Assembly: GCF_000733945.1 (NCBI RefSeq)
Contig: NZ_JPOL01000002.1
Coordinates: 878,001 to 942,000 of the forward strand
From: Flavimarina sp. Hel_I_48
GTDB lineage: Bacteria > Bacteroidota > Bacteroidia > Flavobacteriales > Flavobacteriaceae
Direction: 5' to 3'
DNA length: 64,000 nucleotides
The notes beneath the pieces were generated by a model, which was not told where the DNA came from, searched no databases, and was given only the letters and a program-made list of their open reading frames with translations. Position numbers and translations under genes: made by a program. This document shows, piece after piece, positions 8,685-18,721 of the stretch (its first letter is position 1; the number at the start of each line of letters is the position of its first letter).

Positions 8685-10577
8685 TTACCAGCCTGGGTTT
8701 TGTGGAAACTCCAGATACATATTAACGTCAGCTACTTTTAAGGGCAGCCAATAATGTCTGGCAGAGTAATTTCTTTGCAGGATGAGCTCTTCCCTAATAT
8801 TTAGGACTCTGTTCTGGGTAGGATCCTCCGTATTAAATTCTCCTGCCCTATCAAATTCCAAAGAAGTTTTTAAAGTGTAGGGCTCTTTTATCAATAACAT
8901 CCACCTTCTTAAATCATTAAAGCGATGACCCTCAAAGGATAATTCTACAGCGCGCTCTCGCCTTAGTTCACTTCTAAAATATTCTAAAGAACTTCCATTA
9001 CTGCCTTCGGAACTGCCAAATAATCCCACTCCAGCACGTTCCCTGACTACATTTAATGCCTCAACAGCAGTTTTTGAAAAGTTGGGTGATTTTCCATTCA
9101 GCGTACCAAATCCTTCAGATGCGGCTTCGGCATACATTAAGTACACGTCAGATAAGCGCATCCAGGGCAAATGTAAATTAAGGTTCGCTCCATAATTGAA
9201 GCCATCATCGTATCTATTTGCCGTAATTGGAATGAATTTGTAATTTAAAAAACCAGAACGGCTCCCGGTATTTACGTCTCTATAACTACCGCCAGTAAAT
9301 AAATTAGCATATCTATTGTTCTCAACATCATCTGGCATGGCTCCCTGTATCACCTGTACACCATCATAAATTATATCATGGTAGAATCTGGGGTCCCTCC
9401 CTCTCCAGGGATATTCAGGATCATAACCAGATTTTGCATCGGGTTTGGTAATGTCAGGTATAGGTAGTCCATTGGCCATTCCGTAATAATTGACATAGTT
9501 TGCCGTGGGCATGAAATTACTACCATCCTGAATAATAGCTGGTTGGTACTGTTTTGTGGTTCCATAATTGGATCCATTTGCACCAAAATAGGGCCCTCTA
9601 AAAATGGCCTCACTTCCACCAGGTATACGCCAGCCCTGACCGGTTGTATAAAAGTTGACACTATAATCCTCAAAATTCACCAATTCATAGGACGACTCAC
9701 CACTTTCACAAAGCGCCAGTAACTCACCAAAGGCAGACGCAGCTAATTTTGCATACTCTAATTCATATCCATTGGCCCCGTTGGATTCCGAGTTCATTAA
9801 TGGACTTGCCGCCCATAAATAATTCTTACCCAAATAACCCAGCGCCATAATTTTATTGATCCTTAAATCATTTTTCCCCCTGGTTGCTGCACCGGGTTGT
9901 GTATCATCCCAATCAATAGGGAGAAGATCAGCAGCTTCCCGTAAATCTGCAGCAGCAAGATCCGCGCATTCCTGATAGCTCAATCTAGGTAAGGTTAATG
10001 CTTCATCACTAGGTAAAACATAATCTATGTATGGCATTCCTCCAAAATATTGCATAAGCTGAAAATGAAACCATCCTCTAAAGAATAAGAGCTGTCCCTT
10101 TATAAAATCCCTCTCCTCTGGAGTGGCATCTGTCATTAGGTCCATATTCTCAAGACCCAGATTTGTCTTGCGTATGCCGTACCACCCGTTTTTCCATAGA
10201 TCTTTTTGAAATCTATCATCATTACGGGAAGCGTCTGCCTGGTTGAGCCAGGAAGCACCCCAGCCATCAAATTCGCTTTGCCATCCCCAGAAATTTCCAT
10301 CGTCAAAAGCGTGGACCACATGGAAATTCATATCTGCAGAAGTGATCTCATCTTCACCCCAGTTCCAGGAATTTGTCCAATACGCGTTAGAAAAATCTGG
10401 AATACAGTGATACAGCTCTTCTGTAAAACCTTGAAAGTTTGTGAAGTTTTTAAACGCCTCTTCAGAAGAAATGATAGATTCAGGTTCTCTATCAAGATAA
10501 TCTTCACACGATGGGAATAATGCGAACAGCATAATTATCAAGAAGCACCTTGCACCAATACTAAAATTTTTTTTCAT
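8685..10577 (-). CDS. xusB: SusD/RagB-family outer-membrane lipoprotein (xusB-like)
   Basis: 630 aa. The signal peptide has a lipobox LFPSC (Cys24), followed by the common SusD start EDYLDREP. Helical SusD elements include KGQLLFFRGWFHFQLMQYFG and RLSDVYLMYAEAASEGFG; the C-terminal part has RRERAVELSFEGHRFNDLRR and ends in FPQNPGW, matching the C-terminal aromatic tail typical of the family. It follows the SusC gene by 11 bp and pairs with it. In characterised Bacteroidetes xylan loci the protein at this position (XusB) binds xylan at the cell surface; here that specificity is inferred from synteny with the two GH10 xylanases. Confidence 0.94.
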   Translation of the reverse strand: MKKNFSIGARCFLIIMLFALFPSCEDYLDREPESIISSEEAFKNFTNFQGFTEELYHCIPDFSNAYWTNSWNWGEDEITSADMNFHVVHAFDDGNFWGWQSEFDGWGASWLNQADASRNDDRFQKDLWKNGWYGIRKTNLGLENMDLMTDATPEERDFIKGQLLFFRGWFHFQLMQYFGGMPYIDYVLPSDEALTLPRLSYQECADLAAADLREAADLLPIDWDDTQPGAATRGKNDLRINKIMALGYLGKNYLWAASPLMNSESNGANGYELEYAKLAASAFGELLALCESGESSYELVNFEDYSVNFYTTGQGWRIPGGSEAIFRGPYFGANGSNYGTTKQYQPAIIQDGSNFMPTANYVNYYGMANGLPIPDITKPDAKSGYDPEYPWRGRDPRFYHDIIYDGVQVIQGAMPDDVENNRYANLFTGGSYRDVNTGSRSGFLNYKFIPITANRYDDGFNYGANLNLHLPWMRLSDVYLMYAEAASEGFGTLNGKSPNFSKTAVEALNVVRERAGVGLFGSSEGSNGSSLEYFRSELRRERAVELSFEGHRFNDLRRWMLLIKEPYTLKTSLEFDRAGEFNTEDPTQNRVLNIREELILQRNYSARHYWLPLKVADVNMYLEFPQNPGW

Positions 10578-10588
10578 GATATTTTTCT

Positions 10589-13500
10589 TTAAAAGGTGAT
10601 GTTCAATCCTAAATTAAATCGCTTAACAGTAGGATATGCACCTTGGGATGCCCATCCCGTTCCTGCAAAATTTGATTCTCTGTCATCTGGCATTTTTGTC
10701 CAGATATACAGATTATTACCGTTCAAAAACAAGCGCAGGCTTTGTAAACCTAAACTTTCAAGCAACCTGGAATCTTCATTGATTGTGTATGCGATCTCGG
10801 CATTTTTTAAACGTACATAGGATCCATCGTAGAAAAAACGAGAGCCACTCGATGCTCCGTTAGGTAAGGAAAGCCATCTAGGCACCGGGGCATCTGCGTT
10901 TGTATTGTCTTTGCTCCAGTAAGATCCTTCATCATAAACGATATTGTTTTGATTGCCAAGACTGTTGAAAACCACCTGCCGTGTTACATTGTTGACCCCA
11001 AATAACTGAACAAAACCGCTGAGACCCTTCCAGTTAAATCCTACGGTTGCGTTATACGTATTTTGTGGAGCTCCTGCAAAACCATAGGGCACCACATCAA
11101 AATTGTCTATAATACCATCAGCGTTAAAATCGTTTATCTGGTAATCCCCAGGAAGTTTGTAGTCATCACCACTATTAAATTGAGTCGTACCATATACCTC
11201 GTCCCAGGTATTATAAAATCCTGCATCTATGAAGGTACGCGCCTGATTGATTAACTTATTGGATCTTTTTTGGTAATCCTCAAGCAACCCCGGGTCATCA
11301 CGGTCTATTACCTTATTCTTGGCATGGGTCATATTGAGTTCTGCAAACATGCTAAAGTTCTGACTGAAAGCATGATTCAGGTTTAAAACCAATTCATAAC
11401 CCTCATTTTCCACAGTACCTAAATTTGCTACCGGTGCAGTGGTACCGTAATAGGAAGGTATAGCCCTATCATTACCTGTAATTAATATATCAACACGTTC
11501 ATCACGAAAATAGTCAACACTTCCTCCTATAGCTCCATTAAGAAAACCAAAGTCCAAACCTATGTTTGCTTTTTTTACTTTCTCCCAGCTAATGTCTGGA
11601 TTACCCACGGCCGTCTCAATATATCCCACATATGGGCTTTGTTCTGCCTGCTCTCCCGTAGTTCCCAGTCGCGCCTGACCTTCGTAGGCCCATTGTGTCT
11701 GATATAGAAAGCGAGCTTCTACATTATCATCCCCAATCTCTCCATAGGAAGCCCTGAGCTTAAGATTATTTATAAACTTGAATTTTTGCATAAAACGTTC
11801 ATTCGATATGTTCCACCCCAATCCTCCTGATGAAAAAAACGCGAAACGGTTTTCTGGACCAAAACGTTCAGACCCATTGTAGGCTCCATTATATTCAATC
11901 AAATATCTGTTGTCATATCCATAAGTAGTACGAAAAACCCAGTCTTCGCGATAGAAGGGCAAAACGCTACCACTAGCAAATTCATTCCTATTAAAAAGTC
12001 CCATTGCAGTAAAGTCATGGTAATCCTCAATAGTTGTAGAATAATTTAGTTGAGCCTGATAAAACAACCTTCTAAAGGAAGAATCATCGTCTACCTCACC
12101 TGGGGCGGCATTCCATCGTATACCTTGTTGATAATTAAATCCCGTATTTGCATCAAAGGTTTGTCTGTAGGTAGTAATCCCTGTATTTGGGTCAATATAC
12201 TTTTCCTGTGGGTTGTTAAAAAGATCATTTACACCTCTATTTCTTTCTACAAATGTATTGTCAAGACCAATAGTACCATTAAATTCTAGTCCCTTGATTA
12301 ACATATCAAGTTCTTGCTCCAGGCTAAAATTGGTTTGCAGCTGCGTATTTGTTAAATATTGAACCCCACTTATGGCAAGATTTCGTATTGCATTCCCTTC
12401 CCCACCGCCTGACGGAGCGTCATAACCCCAGGCTCCATCTGAATATTGGGGTAAATAGATATCAGGCGGTGTTGAGTATGCTGCGATCCAGTACACATAT
12501 TGATTTCCATTAAAATCCCACGGTGTTTTACGTACCCCGTAGGAGCCTGAAAGTCCTACCTTGAACACAGTACTGGGCGTTAATTGAAAATCCAAATTAG
12601 TCCGAACGTTTAATCTGTTAAAATCGAATCCCGGCTGGTAGCCCCTTGAATTATCGTATTCTTTTAATAAGTCACCTTCATATTGAAAATCAACACCTGC
12701 AAAATACTTGACAAATTCAGACCCACCACTAATATTCAGGTTCGCATTGTAAGCCGGCGCAAAATCCCTAAATAGAGCCTCATCCCAGTCTACATTGGGA
12801 TAGCGTTCACTTTCGGCCAAATCAGCAGGGAAACGATATTTGTCTATAATATCCTGGGGCATATACGCTCCCCATGCGGCAGGTGTCCTGGAAAGCTCAT
12901 TTTCAATGGCCTGATTACGTACCAAAAAGGTATCATAGGAATCCTTCTTACCCGGTAATTTTGATGCTGTTTTGACTGTAGTATTGAGCCGTGCCCTTAA
13001 TACAGCCTTGCCAATTTTACCTCTTTTTGTAGTTATTAAAATAACGCCGTTTGCTCCACGCACACCGTAAACCGCAGTTGCCGAAGCATCCTTTAAAACG
13101 GATATCGATTCAACCGAACTTACAGCGACTGTGTTGATAGGACGCTCAATACCGTCTACAAGAATAAGAGGTCCTCCTCCGTTCCAGCTGCTCTGACCTC
13201 TTATAAATATTTGTGGGTTCTCTGCGCCTGGCAAACCTGTACTCGCTGTTGTAATGACTCCGGGCACATTACCTGCCAATGCTGAGCCTAAATTGGGGAC
13301 ATTACCTGACCGCTCCAGAACTTCTCCTGAAGTTTGCGATATCGCGGCAACTACGCTTTCCTTCTTTTGTTGTCCATAACCTATGATGACCACTTCTTCC
13401 AGAGCCGTCTCATCGGCCTCCATGGTCATATCGATAATTTTATTTTCACCTACTTCCCGCTCCACGGTTTTAAAACCTACATAACTAAAAATCAATATTG

Positions 13501-13783
13501 TATCTGCTGAACCTACTTCGATGGTATAGGTCCCATTAAAGTCTGTTACCGTTCCCATCCCCGCAGCATCTTTTATAAGTACATTGACTCCAGGTATCGG
13601 CATACCGTCACTGGCGGAAACTACAGTCCCCGTTACGGTTTCCTGTTGTACTGGATTTACTTCATATTTTAAAGAGTACTCACTTTCTTTAGATGATAAG
13701 TCCCACACAAAAACGAGTTGAATTAGAATCCCCAGAATCCAAGCCTTTGATAAGTACGTTTTTTGTAATAATCTTATTTTCAT
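10589..13783 (-). CDS. xusA: SusC/RagA-family TonB-dependent transporter (xusA-like)
   Basis: 1064 aa. After a long N-terminal hydrophobic segment (about residues 13-30) comes the carboxypeptidase-like domain VTGTVVSASDGMPIPGVNVL, a TonB-box-like stretch ALEEVVIIGYGQQKKE, and a full plug with PQIFIRGQSSWNGGGPLILV and SVLKDASATAVYGVRGANGV. The C-terminal barrel ends in NLGLNITF, with terminal Phe. This is the first gene of the SusC/D/C/D/E-GH10 series and therefore probably carries the operon promoter in the 881-bp gap upstream. It would be the main xylo-oligosaccharide importer with the SusD-like protein 11 bp downstream. Confidence 0.94.
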   Translation of the reverse strand: MKIRLLQKTYLSKAWILGILIQLVFVWDLSSKESEYSLKYEVNPVQQETVTGTVVSASDGMPIPGVNVLIKDAAGMGTVTDFNGTYTIEVGSADTILIFSYVGFKTVEREVGENKIIDMTMEADETALEEVVIIGYGQQKKESVVAAISQTSGEVLERSGNVPNLGSALAGNVPGVITTASTGLPGAENPQIFIRGQSSWNGGGPLILVDGIERPINTVAVSSVESISVLKDASATAVYGVRGANGVILITTKRGKIGKAVLRARLNTTVKTASKLPGKKDSYDTFLVRNQAIENELSRTPAAWGAYMPQDIIDKYRFPADLAESERYPNVDWDEALFRDFAPAYNANLNISGGSEFVKYFAGVDFQYEGDLLKEYDNSRGYQPGFDFNRLNVRTNLDFQLTPSTVFKVGLSGSYGVRKTPWDFNGNQYVYWIAAYSTPPDIYLPQYSDGAWGYDAPSGGGEGNAIRNLAISGVQYLTNTQLQTNFSLEQELDMLIKGLEFNGTIGLDNTFVERNRGVNDLFNNPQEKYIDPNTGITTYRQTFDANTGFNYQQGIRWNAAPGEVDDDSSFRRLFYQAQLNYSTTIEDYHDFTAMGLFNRNEFASGSVLPFYREDWVFRTTYGYDNRYLIEYNGAYNGSERFGPENRFAFFSSGGLGWNISNERFMQKFKFINNLKLRASYGEIGDDNVEARFLYQTQWAYEGQARLGTTGEQAEQSPYVGYIETAVGNPDISWEKVKKANIGLDFGFLNGAIGGSVDYFRDERVDILITGNDRAIPSYYGTTAPVANLGTVENEGYELVLNLNHAFSQNFSMFAELNMTHAKNKVIDRDDPGLLEDYQKRSNKLINQARTFIDAGFYNTWDEVYGTTQFNSGDDYKLPGDYQINDFNADGIIDNFDVVPYGFAGAPQNTYNATVGFNWKGLSGFVQLFGVNNVTRQVVFNSLGNQNNIVYDEGSYWSKDNTNADAPVPRWLSLPNGASSGSRFFYDGSYVRLKNAEIAYTINEDSRLLESLGLQSLRLFLNGNNLYIWTKMPDDRESNFAGTGWASQGAYPTVKRFNLGLNITF

Positions 13784-14664
13784 ATTTTCTTATTGACAAG
13801 TGAAAAAATGGTACGAAATCGATATAGTAACAATTAAAAAAAATCTGATAATCCCTTCTTCAGCGAATGGTTAAATTGCCCGAATTAAAAAATTTTCGCT
13901 CTATAAAGGGTGAGAAAAGCATAAATTAAACTGATTTATTTTTATGAGTATCCATATATGAAGACATTTAAAAAAAAATCAAAATGCGATTGAAATGATA
14001 AATTCACACCTTTTAACATATTGTGTTATCATATTCTCATCTTTACACCTGCAAATGTATCTTCTTATTAAAAAAACACACCTGCATTATGTTACATATT
14101 CTTTTGCATAGGTAACATCACACGCTATATCTGTTAAAATTTTAAATAATAAGTGGACCTTTTTCGATTATAATAATAGATGTAATGAGGAAGATAAATT
14201 TCTAACAGAGAAAAGCAAAAGTTGCATCATATGATGTATTCTACCCACCTTAGCTTAGTATTAAGTCTTTTGACAGTAACGAAATCTCAAAATAGGGTCA
14301 ACTGGGAATTGATAACAAAAAACCAATTCTCAGTTTTGAAAATTATCAAGCTAAAAGATTTTAACGAAAAAAATGCTGTAAGTATAGTGCTCTAACGCTT
14401 ATGATATGAGTTTAAACTTTGTGAAGTTTTAGTAGAATATTGTATTGAAAGTATTAGAAATTGGGATAAAGTATTTCGACAATTCCATAATGCCTACATC
14501 ATCAATTTAACTGCTCTTATTCTATGATTTTTTTGAAAATCGCTTAATATAAAGCCGCAATTATCTTTTAATACTACATTCTTTTAAAGGATAAACTAAG
14601 CAACATTTTGGGATAAGACTTGTAAACCAATTTTTTTAGCAACGCAATTATTTATGTACTTAGA
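13784..14664. other. 881-bp gene-free region upstream of the xylan locus
   Basis: A very AT-rich stretch between two minus-strand genes. It should hold the promoter of the susC operon. One sequence matching the Bacteroidetes -7 consensus on the minus strand (TACATTTG, 14059 to 14052) is present, with only a poor TGTG match near -33, so it is a weak candidate. On the plus strand a 54-codon ORF (14231-14395) is unrecognised and has no support. Just after it, 14446-14527 translates to a stretch resembling the end of a LytTR DNA-binding domain (listed separately). Confidence 0.5.
14446..14527 (+). pseudogene. Possible relic of a LytTR-type regulator (very short)
   Basis: In one plus-strand frame ending at the TGA at 14525-14527 the translation reads SIRNWDKVF, RQFHNAYIIN and LTALIL. 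LytTR domains commonly contain a FxRxHRSYIINL-like segment at this place, preceded by a W-x-x-L/F spacing, so the resemblance (RQFHNAYIINL) is suggestive. No start codon with a convincing upstream domain is present and the frame is too short to be a gene. The resemblance could be chance in AT-rich DNA. Confidence 0.22.
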
Positions 14665-17600
14665 CTAATTGTTAATTTTGTACAAACTAGTTTTGTCGTC
14701 GTTACGCGTTACGAGCAACCTCCGTTTACCTGATTTGAAGCGCATCACATTCAAATCGCGTATGTCTCCACCCAACCAGACTTTCTTAGCCGAATCTTCG
14801 GTTATAAACTTATCGTTCTTAAATGTCAATAATGCTCCAAAAGAAGCATCAATTTTACCAATATTTACGCGGAAAGGGTACAAATTGCCTGCAGCTAAAA
14901 CTTCCTTGCTCCCGTCTCCATTAAAGTCTTCATAGATAAAATCCTGTACCGCAGATACCTGAACTTCCCTGGGTAAATGTTGTATTTTAAAAGTGCCATT
15001 ACCATTATTTATAAGATAAGAGGACTGTAGCTTATTAATATTTAGGGTAAAAACTGGCGTTATGCTCGCTGTTGCCATAAGTTCCTCTGTTGTGGTCCTG
15101 GCGTAGCTATCATAGGTCTTAAAATACTTTTTTAAACTGGGTACTTGACCCAGAAGTTCGTCCCTACCAGGTAATGGATAGCTTACTCCCTGATTATAAT
15201 AGGTAAGCAGTGGATCTATTCTTCCGTTTTTATCAATATCCTGTATATAATATCGCATGGGTTCTGACTCTGACGCCTTAAACTCCGTATTCAATCCTAA
15301 GTTTCCCAACAGAAAATCAGTATCCCCATCCTCATCGATGTCTGCTGCAACGACACTTAACCACCATCCATTGGTATGGGAAAGACCGTAGTCCTGAGTT
15401 GCATTTTTCAGGATACCTTTTTCATTTTTTATTATGGTGATAGGCATCCACTCCCCCACAATTATGAGATCTGGCCAGGAGTCATGGTCAATGTCTTCCC
15501 ATATTGCAGCAGTAGTCATTCCTATATGATCAAGATCTGGATAAGATTGCGCCGTAAATTTTAAAACACCTCCTTTACTTTCGTTTTTTAAAATGGTACT
15601 GCGCGGCGTCATGGGATAATTATTTCCACTCACCCTTCCGCCTACAAATAAATCAAGATCCCCATCTTTATCATAATCTGCTGCTGCGACTGTTCCCCCA
15701 CTAAATTTCATATCGGGCAGTACCTTTTCGGTTTTGCTGAACTTACCCGTTCCATCATTTATATACAAACGGTCCTGATAATAGACTTTTCCATCATAAT
15801 ATTCATTACCGCCGCTCACTACGTAGAGGTCCAAATCACCGTCTCCATCAGCGTCAAAGAAAAGTGATGCGGCATCTTCCTTTTCCACATCCATAGCTGC
15901 TATCCAGGGTTGGTCCTCGTTGTTTAAAACAAGCCTGCCCTCATCTGTACCCAGGAATAACTGAGACATTTGATCTTTAGCGCCCTCAAAATATACATCA
16001 TCATTCCCGTCTGCATTGACATCTGCCACACTAGCGTTCCCTCCCATTTTTGATAATTGATAGGGAATGAGGCTCTCGTTGTAAAAATCTACATAATTAT
16101 TTTCCTTGTGCTTAAAATCCAAACCTGAAATTTCAGTTACCGCTGTCAGTAGATTTTGCTGTAATTCTGTTGAATTTTGATAAGGTTCTTGCGCATCTTT
16201 TTCAGAAAGTACTAAAACCTTGTCTGCATTTACGTTTTTTAACGTTGTTTTCTTCATTGATGGCCAGATTACTTCCAATTCTTGAATTACCGCTGTCTTA
16301 CCTAGTCCTATGGTCATAAGAGGCTCCACAGACGATTGATACCCCCTACCGTAATAAGCCTCCTGATAAATTTTTTCCCCATTTGCCAAGGTGATCGTTA
16401 TTTTAGAACCCAGCGCAAATGTATTTTTCTGAGATCCTGTTAAACTGATTTTTATGTAATGTAGGTGCTTATCACTACTTGCCGTGTTCTCGTAAAGGGA
16501 AACTGGCTCGTTGAGATTGTTGATAAGGAGGTCCAGATCGCCATCGTTATCAAAATCTGCATACGCCGCCGCGTTGGAGACCTGCTTTTTATCTAATCCC
16601 CAGGCCTTTGTTGCTTTTTCAAAATGAGTATTTCCTTCGTTCTTATAGGCATAATTCGCTATTTTGGTACTTGGTATCTTGCCAATTAAAAGTCCCAGAT
16701 CAAGCTCTTTATTACTCTTTCTGGCTTCTTCAACCGCTTCATATACCGTATAATTATTAAAATCAAGATTGCTGTAATCTCTCAAATAACCATTGGTAAT
16801 AAAAATATCCTTGCGCCCATCGTTATCATAATCCGCAATTAGTGGTGCCCAACTCCAGTCTGTATTTGAGATCCCTGAAATCTGGGCTATTTCTGAAAAT
16901 GCCAAGGTAGTATCAGGCTTTAGCCCCATATTCAATTGAAGGGTATTTCGCATATACTGGTGATGGTAACCACTATCTATAAGCATACGCTCGCGATTGA
17001 ATTTATCTGCTCCCTTTAAAGACTTCTGCCTGTAGTTATCTTCTGGCAGCATATCCACTACAAAAATATCTGGTTTTAGGTCGTTGTTTACATCTGCAAT
17101 ATCTGAGCCCATTGAAAGTTTTGATAAATGTCCAAAGGCAGAATGCGATACTTCTTTAAAAGTACCGTCCTGCTGATTTAAATAGCAAAAATCCTGTTCA
17201 GAATAATCGTTTGTGACAAAAATATCAGCGTATCCATCTTTGTTAAGATCACTTACAGAGGCACTTAAACCAAAATTAATACCACTGCCCATAATGCCAG
17301 ATACATCAGATACCTCAGTAAATTTATTATTCGTGTTTTTGAAGAGTTTATTGCCAAAATAAGGATGTCTTTTGCTTCTTAATTGTTTTACGTTAAAAAG
17401 ATTGTTTTGAAACTTATTGGCATGGTTGAGCAGAAACATATCCAGGTCGCCGTCCAGGTCATAATCAAAAAAATAGGCTTGTGTACTAAAGGTGCCCACA
17501 GCATCAAGACCATATTCTCTGGACATTTCCTTGAAAACCGGAATGTTATATGCATTATTTCCCTGATTTATAAATAATTGGTTGGAGCGGCCTTCATAGG

Positions 17601-18051
17601 CTTCGATTACCGGTGTTGTAACACCTTCAGAAGGAGCGTTGCCAGAATAACTTAAATAAATATCCAACAGCCCATCCCCGTTGACATCTGCCATTACCGT
17701 CCCTGTTTTCCAGCCTTTTTTTTCCTTAATTTCTGCTGCACGGGTAACATCCTCAAATTTCAGGTTGCCCTTGTTTATAAAAAGTTTGTTGGACACCTGA
17801 TTTCCAGAAATATAAACGTCTGGCAAGCCGTCACTATTGAGATCGCCTACCGCTACACCACCACCGTTATAGGCGTATTCATACGTTACCACATTAAAAT
17901 CTGAAGTTTCAACCAGTGTATTCTCAAAATTCAAACCCGAACTTTCCGTGCTTTTTTCTTTGAAAAGGGATGCATCCTCACAACTCATAAAGAGTAGTGA
18001 GCCTATCAAGGGAATACTTATTTGTAAATACTTTGAAAACATCATGTACAA
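14665..18051 (-). CDS. Large FG-GAP/VCBS-repeat lipoprotein with ASPIC/UnbV domain
   Basis: 1128 aa. The lipoprotein signal has LFMSC (about Cys24); Met4 (MFSKYL) is an equally good start. Residues about 55-530 carry at least seven FG-GAP/VCBS repeats with calcium-binding loops of the type DLNSDGLPD, DVNGDGLLD, DYDLDGDLD and DFDNDGDLD. A UnbV/ASPIC domain follows (about 540-640: LGSKITITLANGEKI, then a conserved GRGYQSS), and a second set of repeats (DVNADGNDD, DADGDGDLD, DYDKDGDLD, DIDEDGDTD) fills the C-terminal half. Such proteins are frequent next to SusC/SusD operons in Flavobacteriia, where they are thought to be surface proteins with a beta-propeller fold, but the function is not established. 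It is transcribed toward the xylan operon with an 881-bp gap between them. Confidence 0.88.
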   Translation of the reverse strand: MYMMFSKYLQISIPLIGSLLFMSCEDASLFKEKSTESSGLNFENTLVETSDFNVVTYEYAYNGGGVAVGDLNSDGLPDVYISGNQVSNKLFINKGNLKFEDVTRAAEIKEKKGWKTGTVMADVNGDGLLDIYLSYSGNAPSEGVTTPVIEAYEGRSNQLFINQGNNAYNIPVFKEMSREYGLDAVGTFSTQAYFFDYDLDGDLDMFLLNHANKFQNNLFNVKQLRSKRHPYFGNKLFKNTNNKFTEVSDVSGIMGSGINFGLSASVSDLNKDGYADIFVTNDYSEQDFCYLNQQDGTFKEVSHSAFGHLSKLSMGSDIADVNNDLKPDIFVVDMLPEDNYRQKSLKGADKFNRERMLIDSGYHHQYMRNTLQLNMGLKPDTTLAFSEIAQISGISNTDWSWAPLIADYDNDGRKDIFITNGYLRDYSNLDFNNYTVYEAVEEARKSNKELDLGLLIGKIPSTKIANYAYKNEGNTHFEKATKAWGLDKKQVSNAAAYADFDNDGDLDLLINNLNEPVSLYENTASSDKHLHYIKISLTGSQKNTFALGSKITITLANGEKIYQEAYYGRGYQSSVEPLMTIGLGKTAVIQELEVIWPSMKKTTLKNVNADKVLVLSEKDAQEPYQNSTELQQNLLTAVTEISGLDFKHKENNYVDFYNESLIPYQLSKMGGNASVADVNADGNDDVYFEGAKDQMSQLFLGTDEGRLVLNNEDQPWIAAMDVEKEDAASLFFDADGDGDLDLYVVSGGNEYYDGKVYYQDRLYINDGTGKFSKTEKVLPDMKFSGGTVAAADYDKDGDLDLFVGGRVSGNNYPMTPRSTILKNESKGGVLKFTAQSYPDLDHIGMTTAAIWEDIDHDSWPDLIIVGEWMPITIIKNEKGILKNATQDYGLSHTNGWWLSVVAADIDEDGDTDFLLGNLGLNTEFKASESEPMRYYIQDIDKNGRIDPLLTYYNQGVSYPLPGRDELLGQVPSLKKYFKTYDSYARTTTEELMATASITPVFTLNINKLQSSYLINNGNGTFKIQHLPREVQVSAVQDFIYEDFNGDGSKEVLAAGNLYPFRVNIGKIDASFGALLTFKNDKFITEDSAKKVWLGGDIRDLNVMRFKSGKRRLLVTRNDDKTSLYKINN

Positions 18052-18721
18052 CTCAGAATAGGTTAACTTTTAAATAATCTATAAAACTAAAAATGTTCCG
18101 TAGAATGAAAAGGGTTACTAAAATATATTGAAGACTTGTTATCAATTCTTAACGCATCACTATAAAGCAATTCTAACGTCTAGGTATACGCTACGTTATT
18201 CAGGCAAAAAATGAAAATAGTATCTATTGAAGTTCCAACTCCCATATAAAGGCGCGATGTATTCTTATTTTAGGATTTAGATATAAAACATTTATATGGC
18301 GGTACCTGTTTTGTGGAGAATAAAACTCAGCCCGCTCCGTCCCTTTATTGATAAAAACGAAAGGTTTGGGAAATTCTTTTATGAGCAATGCCGATGATTT
18401 AATATATGAGAGCCCAGTAAATATATACAAATTCCTATTTTATTTCTAAATTTTTTTAGAATTTGATAAATAGAAATTCAGCATACTAACGAGAAATAGG
18501 GCGTAAAGATCCAACGGCTTTAATACATAGAGGAGTACTGTTTGCAAACCACACAAATGGCTTTGACGAAAAATAAAATTCGCAATTGGCCAATTATTTT
18601 GATTTTTAGATAATAAAGCAGAAGGCATTCGGGAGAAAATATCCAATGCCTTCAATAGTTCTTATATTTCTATGAGCCCTGAAGAATGATTACGCTTTCG
18701 ACCCTTTCTGCAATACTCTCT
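18052..18721. other. 670-bp region without a recognisable gene
   Basis: Lies between two minus-strand genes. Two minus-strand ORFs of 68 and 69 codons (18224-18430, 18446-18655) have no recognisable domain, no signal peptide and no convincing initiation region, so I do not call them. I see no RNA gene, strong terminator hairpin or repeat. The upstream (high-coordinate) part would be the 3' region of the symporter gene and the low-coordinate part the promoter of the FG-GAP protein. Confidence 0.5.

Noticed and set aside
14231..14395. 54-codon plus-strand ORF
   Set aside because: Unrecognised, AT-rich, no initiation signal, and followed by a frame that may be only a relic.
18224..18655. Two minus-strand ORFs of 68-69 codons in a gap
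   Set aside because: No recognisable domain, signal peptide or convincing start, and no sign of co-transcription.
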